Made by a program: the position numbers and the translations under genes. Under the pieces are notes generated by a model. The model saw nothing but the letters and a program-made list of their open reading frames with translations. It was not told the DNA's origin and ran no database searches. From assembly GCF_051106095.1 (NCBI RefSeq), contig NC_135786.1, positions 18,040,501 through 18,104,500 of the forward strand: a stretch of DNA of 64,000 bases, written 5' to 3'. The stretch comes from Pogona vitticeps. Its lineage: Eukaryota > Chordata > Lepidosauria > Squamata > Agamidae. Each line of letters starts with the position of its first letter. Position 1 is the stretch's first letter. This document shows, piece after piece, positions 45,269 through 56,837 of this stretch.

Positions 45269-45526
45269 TAGAGATGGGCACGAACTGCCGAACTGCAATC
45301 CGTGGTGGTTGTTTTTTCGGCGAAACAAATGTTTGGCACTTCCCAGCCCTGCCTTATCTGGCAAGTTCCCACTCAGAGGCAACGCTCATAGGAGGCGGGG
45401 GGGGGGAGTCAGAGCACTGCCTCTGAATTGGGTGCCCAGCAGAAGAGCTAGCAGCTGTCGAACACTCGTTCAGCCAAAAAACGAACCAGCGCAGACTGCC
45501 AGTTCTGCAAATTGTGCCCATCTCTA
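45269..45526. mobile_element. hAT-type miniature element, TAGAGATGGGCA family
   Basis: Ends TAGAGATGGGCACGAAC and the inverted GTGCCCATCTCTA, flanked by GTCACAAC (45261-45268) and GTCATAAC (45527-45534), an 8-bp duplication with one change. Length 258 bp. The interior holds 'cgaactgccgaactgc', and 'gaacgaaccag'-like words recur inverted. The termini are close to those of the 1.4-kb element at 24477, so the two are probably one family with different cores. No transposase. Confidence 0.85.
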
Positions 45527-45534
45527 GTCATAAC

Positions 45535-46545
45535 CATTCATAGGAACACAGGGAGCTACCTTCCACCTAGGGTGTGATGAGACAGTGAAGGAGGATTGCT
45601 ATTGATTATGTTGAAAAGGATCACTTTGCTGGGAGTGATTTTCTTTGAAGAGTTCTTTCTAAGCATACAGGAATTGCTCCAGCTCAGCTCCAAAAAAAAG
45701 AGTAATCCGACACTGGAACAAAAAGGTCCAGATTGGGCACAGAACAGGGGTCAGGGTGGTTTTGTCTCAGCCTATTTGCATCTCTGAAAATGACGGGTGA
45801 ACTATTATTGTTACAAGTTATGACTAGTCACAGTTTTTGTAGTTTGACATGACAATTCTCCCAAAGAGATGTAGAATGGCCAAAGAAAGATCTTCCAGGT
45901 ACTTTCAGATTTTTTTTCAAGTTCCTATAAATGTGTATAAAGTAATCTCTTGAATTGGTTTAAAATGTATAGAGGAACTACCTTATGGTTTGGGAAGCAA
46001 TTCTTATTAAAAGATTGTGAGATTATGGATTGAAAAAATCAGTGGAGTTCAGATTTTTTAAAAACTTTCTTGAGACGCTACATGAATTCATTGTTGGGAA
46101 TATTGAAAAATAAGGAGTTGGAAGGCAGCCTAGTATCATCTTCACAGTTCTATCTGCTTTTTAAAAACTGGAAATGTGTTTTGAAAATATTAACACATGC
46201 AAGAAAACATGTAAAAATTACACAGGTTGCTTGAAGCAATTACAGAATACGGAAAGCTTTAAGAACACATATGGTGTGAAAAGATCTTCAGATTCATGAG
46301 ACAGAAATAGCCTGAAAAAAGAAATAAAGTTGATAAATTTCTACCAAAGAGGTTACTTCAAGCATAAAAACCACAACCACACCTTCTTGTTAAAGAATCA
46401 ATAACTGCTTTGGGAATTCTAATTTAGAAGTATTAGAAAACTTTTCTTTATTTTCTTCCTCTTTATACAGATTGACGAATCTTCAGGAAAGTAGGGCAGC
46501 AATATCCATGGGAATGTGTTCCAAGCCCCGCTCCCAGATGCAAAA
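45535..46545. other. Intergenic DNA, no gene recognised
   Basis: AT-rich with short unassigned frames and no named repeat, up to the edge of the DIRS-like element. Confidence 0.4.
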
Positions 46546-46548
46546 AAA

Positions 46549-46712
46549 GAGAGGTTACTTACCTGTAACCATGGTTCTTCAAGTGGTCATCTGTGAATTC
46601 ACACAAAAGGGTTAACCCAGCACCAGCGTTGGTCCTCTCGGAACATTCTCGAGCTTTACAAGAAAAGTAACAAAGTTTAAGGCTGCCTATATTGCGCAAG
46701 CCTCAGTTCCAT
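46549..46712. repeat. DIRS inverted terminal repeat, left
   Basis: Shares 'ctgtgaattcac', 'acacaaaagggttaaccc', 'ttggtcctctc', 'attctcgagctt' and 'agtaacaaagtttaaggctgcctat' in inverted order with the right end. The outermost bases differ between the two ends, which is usual in DIRS elements. Confidence 0.85.
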
Positions 46713-46784
46713 TTATCCACCACAGGTACCTGAGCATGAGCTAGATACAGCCAGTGACAGATAGAGGGGAAGCAGGGTGGGATT

Positions 46785-46870
46785 GTGTGAATTCACAGAT
46801 GACCACTTGAAGAACTTACCTGTAACCTCTCTTTCTTCATCGTGGTCTTCTGTGAATGCACACAAAAAGG
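46785..46870. repeat. DIRS internal complementary region
   Basis: The first part ('gtgaattcacagatgaccacttgaag') is the complement of the left outer terminus. The second part ('tttcttcatcgtggtcttctgtgaatg') is the complement of the right outer terminus. They meet around 46828. Confidence 0.85.
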
Positions 46871-46904
46871 TGATTAGCACGCTTACTCACCGGATGGTGG
46901 GCTG

Positions 46905-47294
46905 TCACTGGAGGACAGACATCAACACCGCTCTCCCGAAGCTTGTCTCCTTCTTGGCCCTCAGGTCCAGTCTGTAATGAGTAATGAAGGTGGAGACATT
47001 AGACCAAGTGGCGGTCCTGCAGATGTCAGGCACATCAATGCCACGTAGTAGGGCAGTAGAAGAAGCTATGGCTCTGGTGGAATGAGCCAGAAGTCCTTCA
47101 GGTAGAGCCTTACGCTGAAGCTCATAAGCAAGCGAGATTGTGGAGACAAGCCATCTGGAGAGCGTTGAAGGCAATGCCGGAAGACCTTTCTTTTTCCCAA
47201 AGTAGCAGAGGAAAAGTCTATTGGATGACCTAAAGTCCTTGGTTCTAGAAACATAGAAGGCCAGAGCCCTCCTGACATCAAGGGTGTGGAGCAT
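46905..47294 (-). pseudogene. DIRS tyrosine recombinase, C-terminal region (fossil)
   Basis: A minus-strand reading segment opens 'L-H-T-L-D-V-R-R-A-L-A-F-Y' and contains 'A-H-S-T-R', the H-x-x-R box of tyrosine recombinases, followed by 'T-A-T-W-S-N..T-H-Y', which supplies the W/H and tyrosine block. In DIRS elements this enzyme integrates the circular DNA copy instead of a DDE integrase. Its place just before the internal complementary region is as expected. Confidence 0.85.
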
Positions 47295-47562
47295 GCGCTT
47301 GGTGTAATTTGTAGGCTCAGAGAACAGAGTGGGAAGCAGTAAAGGCTGGTTGAGGTGAAAGCCCGATACACCGTGTGATGATGTGATTTCCGTTTATGTC
47401 TATGGCATAGTCAAAGATATAGGATTGCCTATGCTGCAACTGCTGAGGACGATAGCTGGGGGTGGAGGAAGAAGCTTGAGATGATCTTTGTTGAGGTAAG
47501 CTCCTAAACGGTCTGTACTGCTGCGAAGATTACTGGTATTGAGAATAAGACTTTCTCCACTG

Positions 47563-49602
47563 CTATTTGTTATATCTAGGTTGAGGCTGGATAGAGTAGG
47601 ATTTTGCCATCTTTTTGGCCGTATGTAGTTCCTCTAAATGATTATCAGTCTTTTCATTAAATAGCCCGGTAGCATCAAAGGGAAGGTTTTCCACTTTGGT
47701 TTTGACATCATCTAGGATGTTGGCAGATCTCAGCCATGCGTTTCTGCGTAAAGTCACTGCAGACATGAGAACTCTGGCAGCAGCCTCTGTTGCATGCCTA
47801 GTTGATAACCTTTGGTGTTTTGACACAGTTTGGGCTTCCTCATAGAAATTCAGGAAACCTTGTCTCACATCCTCTGGAGTCATTTTAAGAGCAGGTAGGA
47901 TTTTCAACCAGAGCTGCTTCTGGTATGCTCCCAAAGCAGTTTGATAGTTTATGAGTCGTAGTAGGAAGGAAATTAATGAGTAGATCTTCCTTCCAATGAT
48001 TTCCAGCTTCTTACCTTCCTTGTTTGTGGGAGTAACATGGGACTTTCCAGTGGGTTTAGTACAACTGGTTTCCATAATGAGCAAGTTTGGTATAGGGTAT
48101 TTAAGAAGAAATTTTGCGTCATTACCATGGATACGATAAAGGTTCTCAGTGCGGCAAGAAATGGAGAGAGAAATAGAAAGTTGTTTTCAGAATTCTTTAA
48201 TAATCTCCATTATGACCGGCACAACGGTAAGGCTTGGAGGAGGAGACCTCTCCTGGTTGATGTCCTCAAAGATAAGGTCTTCAGCAGGAGGTGTAGGTTG
48301 GTCTATTTCCAATTTTAATGCCCTTGCTAGATGCGAAAGCATTTGAGAATATGAGAAGTCCTCTGAAGGAGATGAAGCATGTGGGTCTCCCTTATCAGAA
48401 CCAACAACCTCACCCTCAGGAAGGTCGCCTTGGCAAGGTTGAGATGGTAGTTCCGGCTCAGAATCTGAAGATGCAACAGAGGAAACTTCATCTGGATCTG
48501 AAGAGAAGACATCCCTTTTTCTTTTACGCGGTTGTCTTTCGACATCGTGCGTTGAAGACTGAGTCTGCTGTGAAGATATAGGAACCGTCAATGTCGAAGG
48601 AGCAGGCTCTACAGGGTGTGGTACTGGGGCTTTAGAACCTTCGATGTCAACCCATCGACGATGACGACGGGGCCGAGGGGACTCAGAAGAAGAAGAAGAA
48701 ATATAGACGTATTTCACTTTCTTATGTCTTCAACCTCGATTGGTCGACATCAAAGAGAAATCTGAAGAGCTGTAGTCCCGTCGACGTTGATAGCGGTGAC
48801 GTGCCCACACTCTCTCAGAATCATCAGAGTCAATAGATCTAGTTCGACGTCGATGTTTAGATCGATGTTGAGTGGAGGAATGGTGCTTCCTTTTAGATGA
48901 GCGCTTTTTATGAGGGGATCTCGACCTCGAGTGTGCTGACAAGACCAAAAGAGCCGAAGACCCCTGCCCATGAGAAATTGGGCTATGCGGGGCAGAAGCC
49001 AAGCCTGCTGTCGCTCCAGCAAGCTGACTCGGCGTCGGTGAGGAGACGCCAGCCGGGAGAGAAGGCTCAATTTGTCAAGGAGGAAGCGATGGGGCTGCCT
49101 CCGACAAAGATTCATGGTCTCTGGATGAATCCTCCAAAATGGGCAATGGTAAAGCTTCAGATATTGGTGGAAGCTGAGTGGAGGATTCCTTCACTTTAAC
49201 GGGAGCCTTTCCCTTTGCTTGTTTTTCAGGTTTGAGTGTAGAAGCAGCAGCAAACTTCGACGTCGTAGTGGATTTGTTTGAAGAAGCCGCCTTTTTCGTT
49301 GTTTTGCCAGCTTTGGAAACAACTGATTGAGGAGAAGCCGCCGCTTCAGAGCAAGGGGTGGCTGAAGGTGGGACCACCTCCATGTCAGAAGGTTTGGTGG
49401 AGGCTAGAGTAGATTCCCAAAGGTAATACTTAAGATGCTGTTGCCTGGCTTTTAAAGCAGCTTTAGTAAAAGCTTTACAATGCCTGCAAGATTTAGTGAG
49501 GTGGGATTCACCTAAGCAGAAAAGGCAACAATCATGTCTGTCTTGGTGGGGGATTTTTCTTGAACAAACTACACAACGGCTAAATGGCCCTGAGGGGGAC
49601 AT
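47563..49602 (-). pseudogene. DIRS Gag-like region (fossil)
   Basis: On the minus strand the region starts with a Cys/His-rich segment (C-x2-C, D-x-H-x2-C-x2-C-L-G-x2-H, C-x2-C) near 49575-49480, followed by a Lys/Ser-rich stretch, an Arg/Ser-rich stretch, an acidic serine stretch, and finally a block with 'G-R-K-I-Y-S', 'Y-Q', 'R-R-N-A-W-L-R-S' and 'L-P-F-D-A-T-G-L-F..K-T-D' (48084-47563). The last block resembles the Gag of DIRS elements and the LAP2-alpha domain derived from it. Not functional as it stands. Confidence 0.8.
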
Positions 49603-49840
49603 AAAAGCTGAAAAGTCTTACTAGAGCCATTTGCGGGGCAGGGAAAAAGGAGGGAAGTCCGAAGCAGCCAAACTTGAGGGGAAATCCGAAAGCAAAGTCC
49701 ATAAAAAGTAAAATCCGTGTCAGGGAATACAACAGTTCTCCAAGTCAGTCTGAATCCAGGTCAAAAAACGAAGATATCAGTACAAAGAATAATAAAATAT
49801 AGAGCTCGAAGCGAGAGGTTCCAATCAACTAGGCAGAAAA

Positions 49841-49997
49841 ATGGAACTGAGGCTTGGGTGGGCGGAGCATGCACACAGTATAGGCAGCCTTAAACTTTGT
49901 TACTTTTCTCTTAAAGCTCGAGAATATTCAGAGAGGACCAACACTGGCACTGGGTTAACCCTTTTGTGTTCATTCACAGAAGACCACGATGAAGAAA
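49841..49997. repeat. DIRS inverted terminal repeat, right
   Basis: The inverted counterpart of 46585-46712. It has about 20 extra bases ('tgggcggagcatgcacac') that the left end lacks. Confidence 0.85.
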
Positions 49998-50004
49998 CTG
50001 TGGA

Positions 50005-52235
50005 TATGCAAACTCTCTATATAGCAGAGTCTCTGGTTCCCTTTAGTGATAATACACTTTGAAAACATGAATTTCTGGTGGGGAGGAGTATTTAATTTAT
50101 TAAAGCAGCAAATAGCTGAAACCATGGTTCTCGATCCTTCAGATATGGTGTTTCTTCTTCGGATGTTTTCTTAAGAAATCATTTTTAAAAAAATTCATTA
50201 TTCACTGGTAATCATCAAGTAAGTTTCAACATCCTAGAAGGGAGTCAAAAAAGCAAGTGAGTAACCTGCAAACAAGTTTCACAGATCAGGTGGATATAAG
50301 GCTTCACTCTATGAGTCCTCAGAGAGTTTAGTAATTGTAAGCCATTTAAAGTCATACCAATAGAGATGCTGCAAATATCTAAGTAGGAGGGCTCACACCA
50401 TTGCTCCAATGCTTCTCACCAGGATTCAGGAGTAAACTAGCCATTTGCCATAATTTTCCAAGGCCTTTTCTCTGAAGCATTCTCCAGTCCAAGTATGGCT
50501 TGAGATAAGCAAGAAGGGCCTTCTGGTTTCCCATCAGTTGTTAGTGCTTGGGCAGTTGGTATAGCAAGAGTATCAGGCACCCACACATAATCTTCTCTCC
50601 ATGTTGTGATACATATTGAACTTCTGCTTAGATTAGAACAATAGTTTCTAAGTCTTCCCCTTCACCAATCAATTAGCACATCAATGTCTTTTTTTTTCAA
50701 GTGATGCATCTCCTCTCTGTTGATGCTTTAGCAATGTCCCATTGCAAAACACCCCATTTGCTAGCTGTCACCTTTTGCTGTCTTTCATGTTAAGTGAAAG
50801 GGACTAAAGGGTTTTGGTGAGGGAGGAACATAGTTTCACAAAGTGCCACTTTTCAAGCCCCACACAATGAGCTATACTTATTTTCTTGTGAAAATTACAT
50901 ATTTATTGCTGGGGCTTCCCAATGATGCACAGCGAAAAACATTCTTTCAAAGATAAAATAAATATATACTTATTTTTTATTTATAAAAATAGAAATAGTT
51001 TTTACAAAGTCAGTATCCTGTATTAATAGACTAAAAGCACTGCCAGGAGCCATCTTTAACACCAGTTTAATTACCAAAACCCATACGGAATAATACACTG
51101 TTGGCCACCGCCTCTAAAATATCAACAGAGAAGGAATCAAGCTAACTTTCTTTGGGAGGGTGTTGCAAAACCTAGACACTGCTACTGTTTCCTCCACTTA
51201 TCTGTCTAACCTCCATAGAGGTTTTGTGCTTCCTCTTGCACCACCATTAAAAGGAGAGGGATCCTATCTTCCATTCATCCAATCTTCCTACATAGGATGT
51301 AGATACGCAGGAAAATGAATAGCCTTTTGGAGCGCTTGTGAATCATGTGACATGCAGGGAACTGTGCTCCAGCCCCAACGCAATCCGTGACAAAGCTAGA
51401 GCTTTTCATTTTGGCTGTGGAGCTACTACTTTGGGGAGCTTGAATGGAAGCAATTCCCTGGCAGGTGGAAGGGTTGCTTTATGAGAAATCACTCCCTACA
51501 AAGCAACCCTTTCTGGTCCAATCACTCTTGTGCCTTCCCAGCTATCTTATCTGGTTTTGGAATAAATTGCATAATCCTTTGTAATCACCTATAGTAAGTA
51601 TAACAGACTTTTTCTTCTTTAATGTTTTTTGTTGTTAATATTTTGTTTCAAAATATTAATGAATAACTACGTTTTGTTACTCCTCCATGACATATAACCA
51701 CCTGTGTTTCCAAAACTGGGTCTTCTTCGTTCCCCTTACATCTTTCCCAGCTTCAAAGCAGCTTAGACAGTTTGTAATTCACCATCTGTTAAACATTTGA
51801 AGATACGGGGACCAATGCTTGGAAACTGCAGGAAACTGCAGCCAACAGACGGGATGTTGTCATTTTTAGCCGGAAAACATCTGTCCCTCCCATCCTCCCT
51901 GCCAACCATTTTGTCTCTAAAGAGAAGCAAAGGAAACATGTAACAGTGACAGCTTTCACTTTTTCAAAGTTATCCACATGGTTAGTACTCAGAAAATAGA
52001 GACAGGAGGTCTGTTTGCAATGGGGCTTTGGCAACATACAAAAGCATGGAGGAGAAATTGAGATTTTAAAAAAATCATAACAGCATAGAACGTAAGCAGC
52101 TATGGCGATCCCATTGGGTAGCTTTGCTACTTTGGTTAACTTGACAATCCTCAGCTGATTTTAATCAAAGTAACTTGCTCAGTAGAAAGGAACACTGCAA
52201 ACATTTTTGTCTGCTATATTCTACTGATACGAAAA
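50005..52235. other. Intergenic DNA, no gene recognised
   Basis: Unassigned short frames only (for example 51789-52037 minus). No repeat family was named. Confidence 0.4.
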
Positions 52236-52237
52236 TT

Positions 52238-52580
52238 TCAGTGTTCATAGAATTATAAAATCCAAGGACTATCAGAGGCTCCAAAGTTCATTTCATCCAG
52301 GCCTCTGTCAATGCTTAAGCCAAAGCATCACTGACCAAATACTATCAGATTTCCATTTAAAAATCTCCAACAAAGGAGAGTCCACCACCTTCCAAGATAG
52401 ACTATTCCTTATCAAAGAACTCTTACTATCAGGAACTTCTTCCTAATGATTAATTAGAACCTCCTCAAGACAAATTTCTTGTTCACCCTCCTATTATAAA
52501 ATTTTTCTTCTCATGAGGAACAGATGCTTACCTCACTCTTCATGAGAGTGGAAGGATAGCAACACCTCTTTGGTTATAAA
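52238..52580 (-). repeat. CR1 LINE 3' end, old
   Basis: Reads 'catagaattataaaatccaagg', 'aatctccaacaaaggagagtccaccaccttccaagatag', 'agaactcttactatcaggaacttcttcctaatg' and 'tcatgagg', the reversed CR1 terminal wording with many changes. It is a different subfamily from 2396 and 26596. Confidence 0.65.
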
Positions 52581-53044
52581 AGGTACAACTATATTATTGA
52601 GGTTGCAATAAAGGACCAGCAAAGATAATGTCAGCACACACTACTTGATGCCACAAATATCTTCGGTTCTTAGAACACATCCATCTCACAGGCCAGATAG
52701 TCCATAAGAACTGAACCTAACAGGTTCCCATCCCAGGTTGCCTACCTTGTCTTCGGTCAAGATAAATCTCAATATTAATCTCAGCCAAACTGTAGATGAC
52801 ATTTTCTTGTCCTTGTCAAGTGTTCATTTCCCCATCAGAAAAAAATCCTCCATTTACAGAAGGGGTGGGAAGGGTACAAAAGTATTAATGGGGCTATGGC
52901 TTCAACGATCCTTAAGAATACCTCAGGACATGGGAAAAGTTCCTTTTTTTGGACTGCTCTTATTAGAATTCCCCAGCAACCATGGGCAATGATAGTTATC
53001 TATTTTATGGAGCTATAATCCCAGCCAGGATTTCTTTAAGCTCT

Positions 53045-53395
53045 GGAACAATATGGATATTCCCATCCCAGCTAGCCCTAATGAGGGTTCAGCCCCCAGG
53101 ACCAGGCCATCCACTAATATGTCCCAGCACCATGAAGGTCCCACTCTTCCTACCAGTGGCACCTGGAGCTCCACTGTCTTCCTGCTTGGCTGGCCACGCA
53201 GCAGCCATGTGGGGAGATTTGTCTTCCCACCCCCTGCCTGGTGTGGCCAGCTGAGCAGGAAGACAGCAGAGCTCCAGGTGCCACTGACAGGAAGAGCACG
53301 ACCTTTGTGGCACCGGGACACATGAATGGATGCTCCAGTCCTGGGGGCCAGACCCTCATTAGGTCCATTTGGGACAAGGATATTTGCATTTGTTT
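53045..53395. repeat. Large imperfect palindrome (foldback element)
   Basis: Two arms of about 150 bp meet near 53215. The left arm words 'ctaatgagggt', 'agcccccaggac', 'cagtggcacctggagctc' and 'gtcttcctgct' reappear reversed and complemented in the right arm. Open frames appear on both strands because of this symmetry and are not genes. It is probably a foldback DNA transposon; clear ends and target duplication were not found. Confidence 0.7.
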
Positions 53396-53524
53396 CTAAA
53401 TATAAATATCCCCATCTCTATTCACAGCTCAATGGCAGAGCACCGGTTTTATCACTGAAAACTCTCAACCAGTCTCTAGCATTTCTGTTTAGAAGATTCG
53501 CATAGCAGATCATTATCAGCGTGG

Positions 53525-53735
53525 TAAAGAAGAAGAAATTATGGCCAAAAGTAGGACAAACTCAGTTTCAACATTTTTGCCTCCAGAAAAGTCCAGGCTT
53601 GATTATAATTTTGGTAGTCAGTATTCAACATATTGCTGAGGCAGAGATGGAAAGAATTCTTGCTGAATTCTTAATTCTTGTCGATTTAGGTTGTCACGCC
53701 TCTATAAAGCACCTTGATAAGGCATGATAAATCCC
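53525..53735 (-). repeat. Second RTE-clade LINE, short fragment
   Basis: 'ccaaaagtaggacaaactcagtttcaacatttttgcctcc..aggcttga' matches 'cccaaagtaggacagcttcagtttcatcaattttgcctgc..aggcttga' at 30788-30850, in the same orientation. It is a decayed piece of the same LINE; the right boundary is unclear. Confidence 0.6.
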
Positions 53736-53739
53736 TGTC

Positions 53740-54560
53740 AGATTTTTTTGCCCCCAGGTGAAAATGAGACAAAGAGCACTATTGTGTTCCTCATTAAGGT
53801 TTCCATAATTCTCGTACATTGTCTCTGTGCAAAACTAGTTGTCTTTCTTATAGAAAAGCAAAGCACGCACAAACAAGTGCATAGAACAATTGGCTCCTGT
53901 TTGTACAGATGTAAACAAAATGTTCAATGCTTGTACGTCTTAAAATGACCATGCAACAACACTGCAATCATTCTGTACAGTTTCTGATATTTGTGTTAAA
54001 GTGTTATTTGCACAATTGCCCTAAATAGGCGCAAAACAATTTTCTCAGAACACCACCAAATACCTGAACCCCCTGTGGACAATTTAAATCACTATGTCTT
54101 GTGCATCACAAGAACCCTCAATATTATGGCTGAAATCCAGCTGCAAGTCACAACTAGAATAGACCTGCTAAATCAATGGAAATTACATAGGTCTTGACTC
54201 TCCAAATCCCTCTGATTCATTGGGCATACTCATGCTGCAACTAGATGCCGGATTTCAGCTTATATGTGTTTTATTACATGTGTTATAAGTCAAACAGTAT
54301 GCTTCTTTGATGATGGTGCAACTATATGGACATTTGTCTCATTGTTTGGTCCACTCTGCAGACAGACTGGTTCACTCCTCTTCCTGGCAACCACATGCTG
54401 TAAGTGCTGGCCCCAAACCAGCCTATCCCCAAAGCAACTTTCTACCTCCCTAGAAAGGGGCTACTCTTTTGTGTGTGCTAGTAGGATCGTGCCATTTTTG
54501 CCCATTTTCAGCACATGTGATCACTGAAATTGAATGAAAGTGGAGCTTCCTGTGTTCAAT
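53740..54560. other. Intergenic DNA, no gene recognised
   Basis: The frames 53724-53948 and 54264-54527 have no recognisable domain. Confidence 0.4.
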
Positions 54561-54563
54561 TTC

Positions 54564-54664
54564 CCAATATTATTAAGTGGTTCTAACAGATATTATTAAG
54601 TGGTTTTAACAAAGGAGGTCTGTAATTTTCCAATGTTATTACGTGGATCACTTAATAATATTGG
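54564..54664. repeat. Hairpin with 16-bp perfect arms
   Basis: CCAATATTATTAAGTG (54564-54579) and its exact complement (54649-54664) enclose a further 'tattattaagtgg' copy at 54590. The arms are AT-rich. Confidence 0.7.
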
Positions 54665-54679
54665 AAAATTTCAAACCTC

Positions 54680-56796
54680 CTCTGCCCCTAACATGGAGGC
54701 ACCTCACAGCTCAAGGGCAGAGCACAGGTTTTATGACTGGAAACACTCGAGTCAATGCCTAGCATTTATATTTAGAAGGTGGAGAGGCAGAAGAAGAAAG
54801 TGACTTTTTTCTAAAGCTTATTAGAAAAGTGATGATGTGCTGTATCTTTTAGAAGAAAAAAAGAAAGAAAAAAATTGAAAACTTCTTCCCAGAGTGAAGA
54901 GAGGACAGATAGTAACAAAGGGGTGTGTGTGTGTTTTGTTTTGTTTCTTTTCTTTCCTTCCTTTAAAGGGAAGTGAACCAAATAGTGTCATTTGAGGTAT
55001 GTATGTCACGTGTGTGCAAGGATTGTGCCACATGTCATACCTGACCTTTGTGCAACCTTAAATTACCCTATTTACCCCAATCTGACCCTCTGCAATTGAG
55101 CTGTCTAGCCAAGCCCTAAATTATACATTCAGAACATGTCCTAAATCTGGAGGAGATGCACAATTTTCTGACATAGAGGAATGATTCTTGACAACTCAGT
55201 ACCGAAGAAAAAATTGTACCAAGGAAGCAGACTCTCAGGAATGGCATTTTATAATGCTCAAAAAGTAAACACTGAAGTCATTTTAAAAAGAGAAATAGTC
55301 TTTCTTCATAGAACACTTGAACGAATGAATGCACAAATCAGAAGCACAGTGGCTTTGTATAGCCATATTTGAAAACAGAAGTATTTTTATTATAGTCCCC
55401 AATTTCACCCTATCATACTAACATGGAGCTTTCCACTTTAGATAACCAGCTGGAAAATTATTTCACCTTGAATTTCTACTCTTTGGTTATAAATGTGCCA
55501 GGCTTTATGTACTGGGAATAAATTTTTTATGTCGTTCTTACAGGCTGGCTTAACCAAGTCATTGTGCTATTTATAAGCCAGGAGAAGTAGATTATTATTG
55601 TGCACCGTCCTTTCATTGCACTTCCTCTTACTTACAGAACAGATTTTTAAAATGGTTGTCTAACCTGAAATTCTGATTTCTTTCATTTCAGATACAAAAT
55701 CAAAGAATCTGAAACAAATAACGGTAGCTTAAGTCTGCTGAACCTAAAATTATTTCCTGGATTGCATATTGACTTAAATATTTGCCTCTCCTATGTTCTC
55801 ACTTGGTTCTCGTGTCATATGACTATTGGCATACCTAAAAAAATTAACCATTCAGCATAGTGACTGAAGTGCCAAAAATATTATTATTTTGAAACAGGCA
55901 TGTGGAGTGTGTAGTCCTGTGTACATTCTTAGGCCACAACTGTCATAATTTCTCCCCACCAGTTTTGCTGGCTAGGACTGTGGGGAGTTTCCAATTACAT
56001 CAGAAGGAACAGAATCTGGGTGTCTCAGAAGTACATTTGTCAAAAGGTTTATAATTTCTGTGCTCAGCTGTCCATATTGTGTTTGTTGCTCCCCTATTAA
56101 AGATGATCCAGCCCCAAATAGCTGATTTCCTTCCTTTGCCTTCCCCCCTCCTCTTGTTAAGGGCTAAGTCCCACATAGCTGATCTCCTTGTCATGGCTTC
56201 TAACCTTTAGGAAATGAAGGTGTCAACAAGAGAAAGGAGGAATTTGTTTTATGCTCTTCTCACCATCAGATTTCCAACAAATACTCCTATGGGTATTTCC
56301 CATTCCTATTACATCTGCCCTCTTTAAATGTTTGGGATCTAATTGTTTGATTGATTTAAAATATTTTTACCACTCCTTAAAAAGGGCCCCAGGTGGCTTG
56401 CATCATTAAAAATCTAGGAGGGCATCATTTCAGTTTTCAAAACTGGATTGGATTTGTCACAGAATCCCCAGTCTTAACAATCACCATTGCCCTCTCTGTT
56501 GATTTTCTTGACAATCAAAACCGCTGTGATTCGGCCAGATTCAGCCCAGACGGTGTTGTGTGCTGCATAGGTCAGAAAAATAGACATGTGGCACAGACAT
56601 GCTTGCCGCTGCCCACATTGTTTGGATTGCTTTGGCATTATTTCCCTCTCCCCCCCCCCCCCCAGGCAGGAAGGAAAGTTTCAAGAGAGTATAATGTTCT
56701 AGGAACAGAGATCTATGTGAAATCTTCCATAGGATCACAAAGCTATTACTGCATGCTCTTGATTGATCCTATCTGAGCATGCAGAAAGAGAGAATT

Positions 56797-56837
<41 letters not shown>

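Larger units (their letters stand above)
46549..49997 (-). mobile_element. DIRS-like tyrosine-recombinase retroelement (fossil)
   Basis: About 3.45 kb with the defining DIRS layout, read on the minus strand: inverted terminal repeat, Gag-like region, tyrosine recombinase, internal complementary region, and second inverted terminal repeat. The two termini (46585-46712 and 49841-49985) are inverted copies, about nine bases in ten alike by eye. The region at 46785-46870 joins sequences complementary to the outer edges of both termini, the feature DIRS elements use for circular intermediates. No target duplication is seen, as expected for recombinase-mediated insertion. Reverse transcriptase, RNase H and methyltransferase parts were not recognised. 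The element is broken, with a handful of breaks, and moderately old. Confidence 0.85.

Noticed and set aside
45650-45785. Similarity to 20770-20860 ('tccagattgggcacagaacaggg')
   Set aside because: Only one short shared word; too little to define a repeat family by eye.
48037-49199. Plus-strand open frames across the DIRS Gag region
   Set aside because: They lie opposite the minus-strand Gag-like sequence, which has recognisable domain wording; the plus frames have none.
53013-53389. Four overlapping frames of 74-102 codons on both strands
   Set aside because: They are a by-product of the palindrome at 53045-53395; the translations on opposite strands resemble each other for that reason.
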